Shown one piece after another: positions 27,130-40,600 of a DNA stretch of 64,000 bases. The stretch's first letter is position 1, and every line of letters starts with the position of its first letter. Source of the DNA: Diorhabda sublineata (taxonomy: Eukaryota; Arthropoda; Insecta; Coleoptera; Chrysomelidae). Where the stretch lies: positions 62,001 through 126,000 of the forward strand of contig NW_026614267.1 of the NCBI RefSeq assembly GCF_026230105.1. Direction: 5' to 3'. The translations under genes were made by a program, and so were the position numbers. The notes under the pieces are model-generated. The model was not told the DNA's origin. It saw only the letters and a list, made by a program, of their open reading frames with translations, and did no database searches.

Positions 27130-28599
27130 GAAGCCAATTGAGGTCGACTGTCAATTTGTGTTGATTGAAAATTTTCAAAGTCAATCTTCCTAATTTGAAG
27201 ACGAATTTCAACATTTCTCATATATTTGAGTGAGTTTGAATCTAACTTTGTCAGATATACGCGATTAACATCCATTGAAGCCCATTGAGGTCAACTGTCA
27301 CTTTGTGTTGATTGAAAATTTTCAAAGTCTATCTTCCTAATTTGAAGTCGAATTTCAACAATTCTCATATATTTGAGTGAGTTTGCATCTAACTTTGTCA
27401 GATATAGGCGATTAACATCCATTGAAGCCCATTGAGGTCAACTGTCACTTTGTGTTGATTGAAAATTTTCGAAGTCTATCTTGCTAATTTGAAGTCGAAT
27501 TTCAACATTTCTTATATATTGGAGTGAGTTTGCATGTAACTTTGTCAGATATCGTCAATTAACATCCATTGAAGCCCATTGAGGTCGACTGTCACTTTGT
27601 GTTGATTGAAAATTTTCAAAGTCTATCTTCCTAATTTGAAGTCGAATTTCAACATTTCTCATATATTTGAGTGAGTTTGCATCTAACATTGTCAGATATC
27701 GTCGATTAACATCCATTGAAGCACATTGAGGTCGATTGTCAATTTGTGTTGATTGAAAATTTTCAAAGTCTATCTTCCTAATTTGAAGACGAATTCCAAC
27801 ATTTCTCATATATTTGAGTGAGTTTGCATCTAACTTTGTAAGATATACGCGATTAACATCCATTGAAGCCCATTGAGGTCGACTGTCACTTTGTGTTGAT
27901 TGAAAATTTTCAAAGTCTATCTTCCTAATTTGAAGTCGAATTTCAACATTTCTCATATATTTGAGTGAGTTTGCATCTAACTTTGTTAGATATAGGCGAA
28001 TAACATCCATTGAAGCCCATTGAGGTCAACTGTCACTTTGTGTTGATTGAAAATTTGCGAAGTCTATCTTCCTAATTTGAAGTCGAATTTCAACATTTCT
28101 TATATATTGGAGTGAGTTTGCATCTAACTTTGTCAGATATCGTCAATTAACATCCATTGAAGCCCATTGAGGTCGACTGTCACTTTGTGTTGATTGAAAA
28201 TTTTCGAAGTCTATCTTCCTAATTTGAAGTTGAATTTCAACATTTCTTATATATTGGAGTGAGTTTGCATCTAACTTTGTCAGATATCGTCAATTAACAT
28301 CCATTGAAGCCCATTGAGGTCGACTGTCACTTTGTGTTGATTGAAAATTTTCAAAGTCAATCTTCCTAATTTGAAGTCGAATTTCAACATTCCTCATATA
28401 TTCGAGTGAGTTTGCATCTAACTTTGTCAGATATACGCGATTAACATCCATTGGAGCCCATTGAGGTCGACTGTCACTTTCTGTTGATTGAAAATTTTCA
28501 AAGTCTATCTTCCTAATTTTAAGTCGAATTTCAACATTTCTCATATATTCGAGTGAGTTTGCATCTAACTTTGTCAGATATACGCGATTAACATCCATT

Positions 28600-28740
28600 G
28601 AAGCCCATTGAGGTCAACTGTCACTTTGTGTTGATTGAAAATTGTCTATCTTCCTAATTTGGAGTCGCATTTCAACATTTCTTATATATTTGAGTGAGTT
28701 TGCATCTAACTTTGTCAGATATCGTCGATTTACATCCACT
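28600..28740. repeat. Short unit, form c with ordinary tttgagtgag (141 bp)
   Basis: Has the 6-bp deletion, ggagtcgcattt and cgtcgatttac, but tttgagtgag in place of tttgggagag. This suggests local conversion by an ordinary unit. Confidence 0.9.
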
Positions 28741-29916
28741 GAAGCCAATTGAGGTCGACTGTCACTTTGTGTTGATTGAAAATTTTCAAAGTCTATGTTC
28801 CTAATTTGAAGTCGAATTTCAACATTTCTCATATATTCGAGTGAGTTTGCATCTAACTTTGTAAGATATAGGCGATTAACATCCATTGAAGCCCATTGAG
28901 GTCGACTGTCACTTTGTGTTGATTGAAAATTTTCAAAGTCTATCTTCCTAATTTGAAGTCGAATTTCAACATTTCTCATATATTTGAGTGAGTTTGCATC
29001 TAACTTTGTCAGATATCGTCGATTAACATCCATTGAAGCACATTGAGGTCAACTGTCACTTTGTGTTGATTGAAAATTTTCAAAGTCTATCTTCCTAATT
29101 TGAAGACGAATTTCAACATTTCTCATATATTTGAGTGAGTTTGCATCTAACTTTGTCAGATATACGCGATTAACATCCATTGAAGCCCATTGAGGTCGAC
29201 TGTCACTTTGTGTTGATTGAAAATTTTCAAAGTCTATCTTCCTAATTTGAAGACGAATTTCAACATTTCTCATATATTTGAGTGAGTTTGCATCTAACTT
29301 TGTCAGATATAGGCGATTAACATCCATTGAAGCCCATTGAGGTCAACTGTCACTTTGTGTTGATTGAAAATTTTCGAAGTCTATCTTGCTAATTTGAAGT
29401 CGAATTTCAACATTTCTTATATATTGGAGTGAGTTTGCATCTAACTTTGTCAGATATCGTCAATTAACATCCATTGAAGCCCATTGAGGTCGACTGTCAC
29501 TTTTTGTTGATTGAAAATTTTCAAAGTCTATCCTCCTAATTTGAAGACGAATTTCAACATTTCTCATATATTTGAGTGAGTTTGCATCTAACTTTGTCAG
29601 ATATTGTCGATTAACATCCATTGAAGCCCATTGAGGTCAACTGTCACTTTGTGTTGATTGAAAATTTTCAAAGTCTATCTTCCTAATTTGAAGACGAATT
29701 TCAACAATTCTCATATATTTGAGTGAGTTTGCATCTAACTTTGTCAGATATACGCGATTAACATCCATTGAAGCCCATTGAGGTCGACTGTCACTTCGTG
29801 TTGATTGAAAATTTTCAAAGTCTATCTTCCTAATTTGAAGACGAATTTCAACATTTCTCATATATTTGAGTGAGTTTGCATCTAACTTTGTCAGATATAC
29901 GCGATTAACATCCATT

Positions 29917-32900
29917 GAAGCCCATTGAGGTCAACTGTCACTTTGTGTTGATTGAAAATTTTCGAAGTCTATCTTCCTAATTTGAAGTCGAATTTCAACA
30001 TTTCTTATATATTGGAGTGAGTTTGCATCTAACTTTGTCAGATATCGTCAATTAACATCCATTGAAGCCCATTGAGGTCGACTGTCACTTTGTGTTGATT
30101 GAAAATTTTCAAAGTCTATCTTCCTAATTTGAAGACGAATTTAAACATTTCTCATATATTTGAGTGAGTTTGCATCTAACTTTGTCAGATATACGCGATT
30201 AACATCCATTGAAGCCCATTGAGGTCAACTGTCACTTTGTGTTGATTGAAAATTTTCAAAGTCTATCTCCCTAATTTGAAGTCGAATTTCAACATTTCTT
30301 ATATATTGGAGTGAGTTTGCATCTAACTTTGTCAGATATCGTCAATTAACATCCATTGAAGCCCATTGAGATCGACTGTCACTTTGTGTTGATTGAAAAT
30401 TTTCAAAGTCTATCTTCCTAATGTGAAGACGAATTTCAACATTTCTCATATATTTGAGTGAGTTTGCATCTAACTTTGTCAGATATACGCGATTAACATC
30501 CATTGAAGCCCATTGAGGTCAACTGTCACTTTGTGTTGATTGAAAATTTTCAAAGTCTATCTTCCTAATTTGAGGCCGAATTTCAACATTTCTTATATAT
30601 TGGAGTGAGTTTGCATCTAACTTTGTCAGTTATCGTCAATTAACATCCATTGAAGCCCATTGAGGTCGACTGTCACTTTGTGTTGATTGAAAATTTTCAA
30701 AGTCTATCTTCCTAATTTGAAGTCGAATTTCAATATTTCTCATATATTTGAGTGAGTTTGCATCTAACATTGTCAGATATCGTCGATTAACATCCATTGA
30801 AGCACATTGAGGTCGATTGTCTATTTGTGTTGATTGAAAATTTTCAAAGTCTATCTTCCTAATTTGAAGACGAATTTCAACATTTCTCATATATTTGAGT
30901 GAGTTTGCATCTAACTTTGTCAGATATACGCGATTAACATCCATTGAAGCCCATTGAGGTCAACTGTCACTTTGTGTTGATTGAAAATTTTCAAAGTCTA
31001 TCTTCCTAATTTGAAGTCGAATTTCAACATTTCTTATATATTGGAGTGAGTTTGCATCTAACTTTGTCAGATATCGTCAATTAACATCCATTGAAGCCCA
31101 TTGAGGTCGACTGTCACTTTGTGTTGATTGAAAATTTTCAAAGTCTATCTTCCTAATTTGAAGACGAATTTCAACATTTCTCATATATTTGAGTGAGTTC
31201 GCATCTAACTTTGTCAGATATACGCGATTAACATCCATTGAAGCCCATTGAGGTCAACTGTCACTTTGTGTTGATTGAAAATTTTCAAAGTCTATCTTCC
31301 TAATTTGAAGTCGAATTTCAACATTTCTTATATATTGGAGTGAGTTTGCATCTAACTTTGTCAGATATCGTCAATTAACATCCATTGAAGCCCATTGAGG
31401 TCGACTGTCACTTTGTGTTGATTGAAAATTTCCAAAGTCTATCTTCCTAATGTGAAGACGAATTTCAACATTACTCATATATTTGAGTGAGTTTGCATCT
31501 AACTTTGTCAGATATACGCGATTAACATCCATTGAAGCCCATTGAGGTCAACTGTCACTTTGTGTTGATTGAAAATTTTCAAAGTCTATCTTCCTAATTT
31601 GAAGCCGAATTTCAACATTTCTTATATATTGGAGTGAGTTTGCATCTAACTTTGTCAGATATCGTCAATTAACATCCATTGAAGCCCATTGAGGTCGACT
31701 GTCACTTTGTGTTGATTGAAAATTTTCAAAGTCTATCTTCCTAATGTGAAGACGAATTTCAACATTTCTCATATATTTGAGTGAGTTTGCATCTAACTTT
31801 GTCAGATATACGCGATTAACATCCATTGAAGCCCATTGAGGTCAACTGTCACTTTGTGTTGATTGAAAATTTTCAAAGTCTATCTTCCTAATTTGAAGCC
31901 GAATTTCAACATTTCTTATATATTGGAGTGAGTTTGCATCTAACTTTGTTAGATATAGGCGATTAACATCCATTGAAGCCCATTGAGGTCAACTGTCACT
32001 TTGTGTTGATTGAAAATTTGCGAAGTCTATCTTCCTAATTTGAAGTCGAATTTCAACATTTCTTATATATTGGAGTGAGTTTGCATCTAACATTGTCAGA
32101 TATCGTCGATTAACATCCATTGAAGCACATTGAGGTCGATTGTCTATTTGTGTTGATTGAAAATTTTCAAAGTCTATCTTCCTAATGTGAAGACGAATTT
32201 CAACATTACTCATATATTTGAGTGAGTTTGCATCTAACTTTGTCAGATATACGCGATTAACATCCATTGAAGCCCATTGAGGTCAACTGTCACTTTGTGT
32301 TGATTGAAAATTTTCAAAGTCTATCTTCCTAATTTGAAGCCGAATTTCAACATTTCTTATATATTGGAGTGAGTTTGCATCTAACTTTGTCAGATATCGT
32401 CAATTAACATCCATTGAAGCCCATTGAGGTCGACTGTCACTTTGTGTTGATTGAAAATTTTCAAAGTCTATCTTCCTAATGTGAAGACGAATTTCAACAT
32501 TTCTCATATATTTGAGTGAGTTTGCATCTAACTTTGTCAGATATACGCGATTAACATCCATTGAAGCCCATTGAGGTCAACTGTCACTTTGTGTTGATTG
32601 AAAATTTTCAAAGTCTATCTTCCTAATTTGAAGACGAATTTCAACATTTCTCATATATTTGAGTGAGTTTGCATCTAACTTTGTCAGATATACGCGATTA
32701 ACATCCATTGAAGCCCATTGAGGTCAACTGTCACTTTGTGTTGATTGGAAATTTTCAAAGTCTATCTTCCTAATTTGAAGTCGAATTTCAACATTTCTTA
32801 TATATTGGAGTGAGTTTGCATCTAACTTTGTCAGATATCGTCAATTAACATCCATTGAAGCCCATTGAGGTCGACTGTCACTTTGTGTTGATTGAAAATT

Positions 32901-35208
32901 TTCAAAGTCTATCTTCCTAATTTGAAGACGAATTTCAACATTTCTCATATATTTGAGTGAGTTTGCATCTAACTTTGTCAGATATACGCGATTAACATCC
33001 ATTGAAGCCCATTGAGGTCAACTGTCACTTTGTGTTGATTGAAAATTTTCAAAGTCTATCTTCCTAATTTGAAGTCGAATTTCAACATTTCTTATATATT
33101 GGAGTGAGTTTGCATCTAACTTTGTCAGATATCGTCAATTAACATCCATTGAAGCCCATTGAGGTCGACTGTCACTTTGTGTTGATTGAAAATTTTCAAA
33201 GTCTATCTTCCTAATGTGAAGACGAATTTCAACATTTCTCATATTTTTGAGTGAGTTTGCATCTAACTTTGTCAGATATACGCGATTAACATCCATTGAA
33301 GCCCATTGAGGTCAACTGTCACTTTGTGTTGATTGAAAATTTTCAAAGTCTATCTTCCTAATTTGAAGTCGAATTTCAACATTTCTTATATATTGGAGTG
33401 AGTTTGCATCTAACTTTGTCAGATATCGTCAATTAACATCCATTGAAGCCCATTGAGGTCGACTGTCACTTTGTGTTGATTGAAAATTTTCAAAGTCTAT
33501 CTTCCTAATTTGAAGACGAATTTCAACATTTCTCATATATTTGAGTGAGTTTGCATCTAACTTTGTCAGATATACGCGATTAACATCCATTGAAGCCCAT
33601 TGAGGTCAACTGTCACTTTGTGTTGATTGAAAATTTTCAAAGTCTATCTTCCTAATTTGAAGTCGAATTTCAACATTTCTTATATATTGGAGTGAGTTTG
33701 CATCTAACTTTGTCAGATATCGTCAATTAACATCCATTGAAGCCCATTGAGGTCGACTGTCACTTTGTGTTGATTGAAAATTTTCAAAGTCTATCTTCCT
33801 AATTTGAAGACGAATTTCAACATTTCTCATATATTTGAGTGAGTTTGCATCTAACTTTGTCAGATATACGCGATTAACATCCATTGAAGCCCATTGAGGT
33901 CAACTGTCACTTTGTGTTGATTGAAAATTTTTAAAGTCTATCTTCCTAATTTGAAGTCGAATTTCAACATTTCTTATATATTGGAGTGAGTTTGCATCTA
34001 ACTTTGTCAGATATCGTCAATTAACATCCATTGAAGCCCATTGAGGTCGACTGTCACTTTGTGTTGATTGAAAATTTTCAAAGTCTATCTTCCTAATGTG
34101 AAGACGAATTTCAACATTTCTCATATTTTTGAGTGAGTTTGCATCTAACTTTGTCAGATATACGCGATTAACATCCATTGAAGCCCATTGAGGTCAACTG
34201 TCACTTTGTGTTGATTGAAAATTTTCAAAGTCTATCTTCCTAATTTGAAGTCGAATTTCAACATTTCTTATATATTGGAGTGAGTTTGCATCTAACTTTG
34301 TCAGATATCGTCAATTAACATCCATTGAAGCCCATTGAGGTCGACTGTCACTTTGTGTTGATTGAAAATTTTCAAAGTCTATCTTCCTAATTTGAAGACG
34401 AATTTCAACATTTCTCATATATTTGAGTGAGTTTGCATCTAACTTTGTCAGATATACGCGATTAACATCCATTGAAGCCCATTGAGGTCAACTGTCACTT
34501 TGTGTTGATTGAAAATTTTCAAAGTCTATCTTCCTAATTTGAAGTCGAATTTCAACATTTCTTATATATTGGAGTGAGTTTGCATCTAACTTTGTCAGAT
34601 ATCGTCAATTAACATCCATTGAAGCCCATTGAGGTCGACTGTCACTTTGTGTTGATTGAAAATTTTCAAAGTCTATCTTCCTAATGTGAAGGCGAATTTC
34701 AACATTTCTCATATATTTGAGTGAGTTTGCATCTAACTTTGTCAGATATACGCGATTAACATCCATTGAAGCCCATTGAGGTCAACTGTCACTTTGTGTT
34801 GATTGAAAATTTTCAAAGTCTATCTTCCTAATTTGAAGTCGAATTTCAACATTTCTTATATATTGGAGTGAGTTTGCATCTAACTTTGTCAGATATCGTC
34901 AATTAACATCCATTGAAGCCCATTGAGGTCAACTGTCACTTTGTGTTGATTGAAAATTTTCAAAGTCTATCTTCCTAATTTGAAGTCGAATTTCAACATT
35001 TCTTATATATTGGAGTGAGTTTGCATCTAACTTTGTCAGATATCGTCAATTAACATCCATTGAAGCCCATTGAGGTCGACTGTCACTTTGTGTTGATTGA
35101 AAATTTTCAAAGTCTATCTTCCTAATTTGAAGCCGAATTTCAACATTTCTTATATATTGGAGTGAGTTTGCATCTATCTTTGTCAAATATCGTCAATTAA
35201 CATCCATT
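29917..35208. repeat. Array region 7: dimeric higher-order repeat, 294 bp (36 units)
   Basis: Two unit types alternate. Type one has the GTCAAC junction, mostly gtcg at bases 71-74, the ttatatattggag end and the cgtcaatt hinge. Type two has GTCGAC, gacg, tcatatatttgag and the acgcg hinge. Clean runs are about 29917-30651 (5 units), 30946-31974 (7 units) and 32710-34914 (15 units). The interruptions near 30652 and 31975 contain the gaagcac/gtctattt unit. Type one carries both TGA-making variants, so the minus-strand frame is closed almost everywhere here. Type two has the SalI sequence GTCGAC and type one has the EcoRV sequence GATATC, so each is predicted to occur once per dimer. Confidence 0.9.
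33240..34130. repeat. 882-bp (three-dimer) duplication inside the dimeric array
   Basis: The rare change catattttt in place of catatattt occurs at 33240 and 34122, exactly 882 bases apart, both in type-two units that also carry aatgtgaagacg. This indicates copying of three dimers as a block on top of the 294-bp arrangement. Confidence 0.7.
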
Positions 35209-36090
35209 GAAGCCCATTGAGGTCGACTGTCACTTTGTGTTGATTGAAAATTTTCAAAGTCTATCTTCCTAATTTGAAGTCGAATTTCAACATTTCTCAT
35301 ATATTTGAGTGAGTTTGCATCTAACTTTGTCAGATATCGTCGATTAACATCCATTGAAGCCCATTGAGGTCGACTGTCACTTTGTGTTGATTGAAAATTT
35401 TCAAAGTCTATCTTCCTAATTTGAAGTCGAATTTCAACATTTCTCATATATTTGAGTGAGTTTGCATCTAACTTTGTTAGATATAGGCGATTAACATCCA
35501 TTGAAGCCCATTGAGGTCAACTGTCACTTTGTGTTGATTGAAAATTTGCGAAGTCTATCTTCCTAATTTGAAGTCGAATTTCAACATTTCTTATATATTG
35601 GAGTGAGTTTGCATCTAACTTTGTCAGATATCGTCAATTAACATCCATTGAAGCCCATTGAGGTCGACTGTCACTTTGTGTTGATTGAAAATTTTCGAAG
35701 TCTATCTTCCTAATTTGAAGTTGAATTTCAACATTTCTTATATATTGGAGTGAGTTTGCATCTAACTTTGTCAGATATCGTCAATTAACATCCATTGAAG
35801 CCCATTGAGGTCGACTGTCACTTTGTGTTGATTGAAAATTTTCAAAGTCAATCTTCCTAATTTGAAGTCGAATTTCAACATTTCTCATATATTCGAGTGA
35901 GTTTGCATCTAACTTTGTCAGATATACGCGATTAACATCCATTGAAGCCCATTGAGGTCGACTGTCACTTTCTGTTGATTGAAAATTTTCAAAGTCTATC
36001 TTCCTAATTTTAAGTCGAATTTCAACATTTCTCATATATTCGAGTGAGTTTGCATCTAACTTTGTCAGATATACGCGATTAACATCCATT

Positions 36091-36231
36091 GAAGCCCATT
36101 GAGGTCAACTGTCACTTTGTGTTGATTGAAAATTGTCTATCTTCCTAATTTGGAGTCGCATTTCAACATTTCTTATATATTTGGGAGAGTTTGCATCTAA
36201 CTTTGTCAGACATCGTCGATTTACATCCACT
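36091..36231. repeat. Short unit, form c (141 bp)
   Basis: Form c with the private change agacatcgtcg. It opens the first 729-bp pentamer. Confidence 0.9.
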
Positions 36232-36819
36232 GAAGCCAATTGAGGTCGACTGTCACTTTGTGTTGATTGAAAATTTTCAAAGTCTATGTTCCTAATTTGA
36301 AGTCGAATTTCAACATTTCTCATATATTCGAGTGAGTTTGCATCTAACTTTGTAAGATATACGCGATTAACATCCATTGAAGCCCATTGAGGTCGACTGT
36401 CACTTTGTGTTGATTGAAAATTTTCAAAGTCTATCTTCCTAATTTGAAGTCGACTTTCAACATTTCTCATATATTTGAGTGAGTTTGCATCTAACTTTGT
36501 CAGATATCGTCGATTAACATCCATTGAAGCACATTGAGGACAACTGTAACTTTGTGTTGATTGAAAATTTTCAAAGTCTATCTTCCTAATTTGAAGACGA
36601 ATTTCAACATTTCTCATATATTTGAGTGAGTTTGCATCTAACTTTGTCAGATATACGCGATTAACATCCATTGAAGCCCATTGAGGTCGACTGTCACTTT
36701 CTGTTGATTGAAAATTTTCAAAGTCTATCTTCCTAATTTTAAGTCGAATTTCAACATTTCTCATATATTCGAGTGAGTTTGCATCTAACTTTGTCAGATA
36801 TACGCGATTAACATCCATT

Positions 36820-36960
36820 GAAGCCCATTGAGGTCAACTGTCACTTTGTGTTGATTGAAAATTGTCTATCTTCCTAATTTGGAGTCGCATTTCAACATTT
36901 CTTATATATTTGGGAGAGTTTGAATCTAACTTTGTCAGATATCGTCGATTTACATCCACT
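36820..36960. repeat. Short unit, form d (141 bp)
   Basis: First unit with gtttgaatc together with cgtcgatttac. It opens the second 729-bp pentamer. Confidence 0.9.
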
Positions 36961-37548
36961 GAAGCCAATTGAGGTCGACTGTCACTTTGTGTTGATTGAA
37001 AATTTTCAAAGTCTATCTTCCTAATTTGAAGACGAATTTCAACATTTCTCATATATTTGAGTGAGTTTGCATCTAACTTTGTCAGATATACGCGATTAAC
37101 ATCCATTGAAGCCCATTGAGGTCGACTGTCACTTTGTGTTGATTGAAAATTTTCAAAGTCTATCTTCCTAATTTGAAGACGAATTTCAACATTTCTCATA
37201 TATTTGAGTGAGTTTGCATCTAACTTTGTCAGATATCGTCGATTAACATCCATTGAAGCACATTGAGGTCAACTGTCACTTTGTGTTGATTGAAAATTTT
37301 CAAAGTCTATCTTCCTAATTTGAAGACGAATTTCAACATTTCTCATATATTTGAGTGAGTTTGCATCTAACTTTGTCAGATATACGCGATTAACATCCAT
37401 TGAAGCCCATTGAGGTCGACTGTCACTTTGTGTTGATTGAAAATTTTCAAAGTCTATCTTCCTAATTTGAAGACGAATTTCAACATTTCTCATATATTTG
37501 AGTGAGTTTGCATCTAACTTTGTCAGATATCGTCAATTAACATCCATT

Positions 37549-37689
37549 GAAGCCCATTGAGGTCGACTGTCACTTTGTGTTGATTGAAAATTGTCTATCT
37601 TCCTAATTTGGAGTCGCATTTCAACATTTCTTATATATTTGGGAGAGTTTGAATCTAACTTTGTCAGATATCGTCGATTTACATCCACT
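37549..37689. repeat. Short unit, form d with GTCGAC junction (141 bp)
   Basis: Form d. It is the only short unit with the GTCGAC junction; all the others have GTCAAC. Confidence 0.9.
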
Positions 37690-40600
37690 GAAGCCAATTG
37701 AGGTCGACTGTCACTTTGTGTTGATTGAAAATTTTCAAAGTCTATGTTCCTAATTTGAAGTCGAATTTCAACATTTCTCATATATTCGAGTGAGTTTGCA
37801 TCTAACTTTGTAAGATATAGGCGATTAACATCCATTGAAGCCCATTGAGGTCGACTGTCACTTTGTGTTGATTGAAAATTTTCAAAGTCTATCTTCCTAA
37901 TTTGAAGTCGAATTTCAACATTTCTCATATATTTGAGTGAGTTTGCATCTAACTTTGTCAGATATCGTCGATTAACATCCATTGAAGCACATTGAGGTCA
38001 ACTGTCACTTTGTGTTGATTGAAAATTTTCAAAGTCTATTTTCCTAATTTGAAGACGAATTTCAACATTTCTCATATATTTGAGTGAGTTTGCATCTAAC
38101 TTTGTCAGATATACGCGATTAACATCCATTGAAGCCCATTGAGGTCGACTGTCACTTTGTGTTGATTGAAAATTTTCAAAGTCTATCTTCCTAATTTGAA
38201 GACGAATTTCAACATTTCTCATATATTTGAGTGAGTTTGCATCTAACTTTGTCAGATATAGGCGATTAACATCCATTGAAGCCCATTGAGGTCAACTGTC
38301 ACTTTGTGTTGATTGAAAATTTTCGAAGTCTATCTTGCTAATTTGAAGTCGAATTTCAACATTTCTTATATATTGGAGTGAGTTTGCATCTAACTTTGTC
38401 AGATATCGTCAATTAACATCCATTGTAGCCCATTGAGGTCGACTGTCACTTTTTGTTGATTGAAAATTTTCAAAGTCTATCCTCCTAATTTGAAGACGAA
38501 TTTCAACATTTCTCATATATTTGAGTGAGTTTGCATCTAACTTTGTCAGATATCGTCGATTAACATCCATTGAAGCCCATTGAGGTCAACTGTCACTTTG
38601 TGTTGATTGAAAATTTTCAAAGTCTATCTTCCTAATTTGAAGACGAATTTCAACAATTCTCATATATTTGAGTGAGTTTGCATCTAACTTTGTCAGATAT
38701 ACGCGATTAACATCCATTGAAGCCCATTGAGGTCGACTGTCACTTTGTGTTGATTGAAAATTTTCAAAGTCTATCTTCCTAATTTGAAGTCGAATTTCAA
38801 CATTTCTCATATATTTGAGTGAGTTTGCATCTAACTTTGTCAGATATCGTCGATTAACATCCATTGAAGCACATTGATGTCGATTGTCAATTTGTGTTGA
38901 TTGAAAATTTTCAAAGTCTATCTTCCTAATTTGAAGACGAATTTCAACATTTCTCATATATTTGAGTGAGTTTGCATCTAACTTTGTCAGATATACGCGA
39001 TTAACATCCATTGAAGCCCATTGAGGTCAACTGTCACTTTGTGTTGATTGAAAATTTTCGAAGTCTATCTTCCTAATTTGAAGTCGAATTTCAACATTTC
39101 TTATATATTGGAGTGAGTTTGCATCTTACTTTGTCAGATATCGTCAATTAACATCCATTGAAGCCCATTGAGGTCGACTGTCACTTTGTGTTGATTGAAA
39201 ATTTTCAAAGTCTATCTTCCTAATTTGAAGACGAATTTCAACATTTCTCATATATTTGAGTGAGTTTGCATCTAACTTCGTCAGATATACGCGATTAACA
39301 TCCATTGAAGCCCATTGAGGTCAACTGTCACTTTGTGTTGATTGAAAATTTTCAAAGTCTATCTTCCTAATTTGAAGTCGAATTTCAACATTTCTTATAT
39401 ATTGGAGTGAGTTTGCATCTAACTTTGTCAGATATCGTCAATTAACATCCATTGAAGCCCATTGAGGTCGAATGTCACTTTGTGTTGATTGAAAATTTTC
39501 AAAGTCTATCTTCCTAATGTGAAGACGAATTTCAACATTTCTCATATTTTTGAGTGAGTTTGCATCTAACTTTGTAAGATATACGCGATTAACATCCATT
39601 GAAGCCCATTGAGGTCAACTGTCACTTTGTGTTGATTGAAAATTTTCAAAGTCTATCTTCCTAATTTGAAGCCGAATTTCAACATTTCTTATATATTGGA
39701 GTGAGTTTGCATCTAACTTTGTCAGATATCGTCAATTAACATCCATTGAAGCCCATTGAGGTCGACTGTCACTTTGTGTTGATTGAAAATTTTCAAAGTC
39801 TATCTTCCTAATTTGAAGTCTAATTTCAATATTTCTCATATATTTGAGTGAGTTTGCATCTAACATCGTCAGATATCGTCGATTAACATCCATTGAAGCA
39901 CATTGAGGTCGATTGTCTATTTGTGTTGATTGAAAATTTTCAAAGTCTATCTTCCTAATTTGGAGACGAATTTCAACATTTCTCATATATTTGAGTGAGT
40001 TTGCATCTAACTTTGTCAGATATACTCGATTAACATCCATTGAAGCCCATTGAGGTCAACTGTCACTTTGTGTTGATTGAAAATTTTCGAAGTCTATCTT
40101 GCTAATTTGAAGTCGAATTTCAACATTTCTTATATATTGGAGTGAGTTTGCATCTAACTTTGTCAGATATCGTCAATTAACATCCATTGAAGCCCATTGA
40201 GGTCGACTGTCACTTTGTGTTGATTGAAAATTTTCAAAGTCTATCTTGCTAATTTGAAGTCGAATTTCAACATTTCTTATATATTGGAGTGAGATTGCAT
40301 CTAACTTTGTCAGATATCGTCAATTAACATCCATTGAAGCCCATTGAAGTCGACTGTCACTTTGTGTTGATTGAAAATTTTCAAAGTCTATCTTCCTAAT
40401 TTGAGGTCGAATTTCAACATTTCTCATATATTTGAGTGAGTTTGCATCTAACTTTGTCAGATATCGTCGATTAACATCCATTGAAGCACATTGATGTCGA
40501 TTGTCAATTTGTGTTGATTGAAAATTTTCAAAGTCTATCTTCCTAATTTGAAGACGAATTTCAACATTTCTCATATATTTGAGTGAGTTTGCATCTAACT

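Larger units (their letters stand above)
25084..29916. repeat. Array region 6: mosaic with three short units (33 units)
   Basis: The region includes the second copy of the gtgttgctt block and two examples of the recurrent module made of a gtcaatcttcc unit, a cactttctg/ttttaagtcg unit and then a short unit (about 26391-26841 and 28290-28740). The right part, about 28600-29916, resembles 37549 to about 38720 and 50896 to about 52070; all three contain the tag gtctatcctcc (near 29527, 38476 and 51824). Short units lie at 26701, 26989 and 28600. Confidence 0.85.
35209..37548. repeat. Array region 8: flank plus two 729-bp pentamers each opened by a short unit (16 units)
   Basis: After a flank that matches about 28010-28600 (gttagatatagg, tttgcgaag, gaagttgaa, then the gtcaatcttcc and cactttctg units), two five-unit blocks start at 36091 and 36820. 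Each is a 141-bp unit followed by four full units (729 bp). The first contains private changes: agacatcgtcg near 36208, gaagtcgacttt near 36450 and gaggacaactgtaac near 36536. The short unit of the second has gtttgaatc, and this form then marks all later short units. Confidence 0.85.

Noticed and set aside
29917..35208. A gap in coding content that might be an intergenic control region
   Set aside because: The lack of open frames here only reflects the dimer carrying both TGA-making variants. The sequence is the same satellite.
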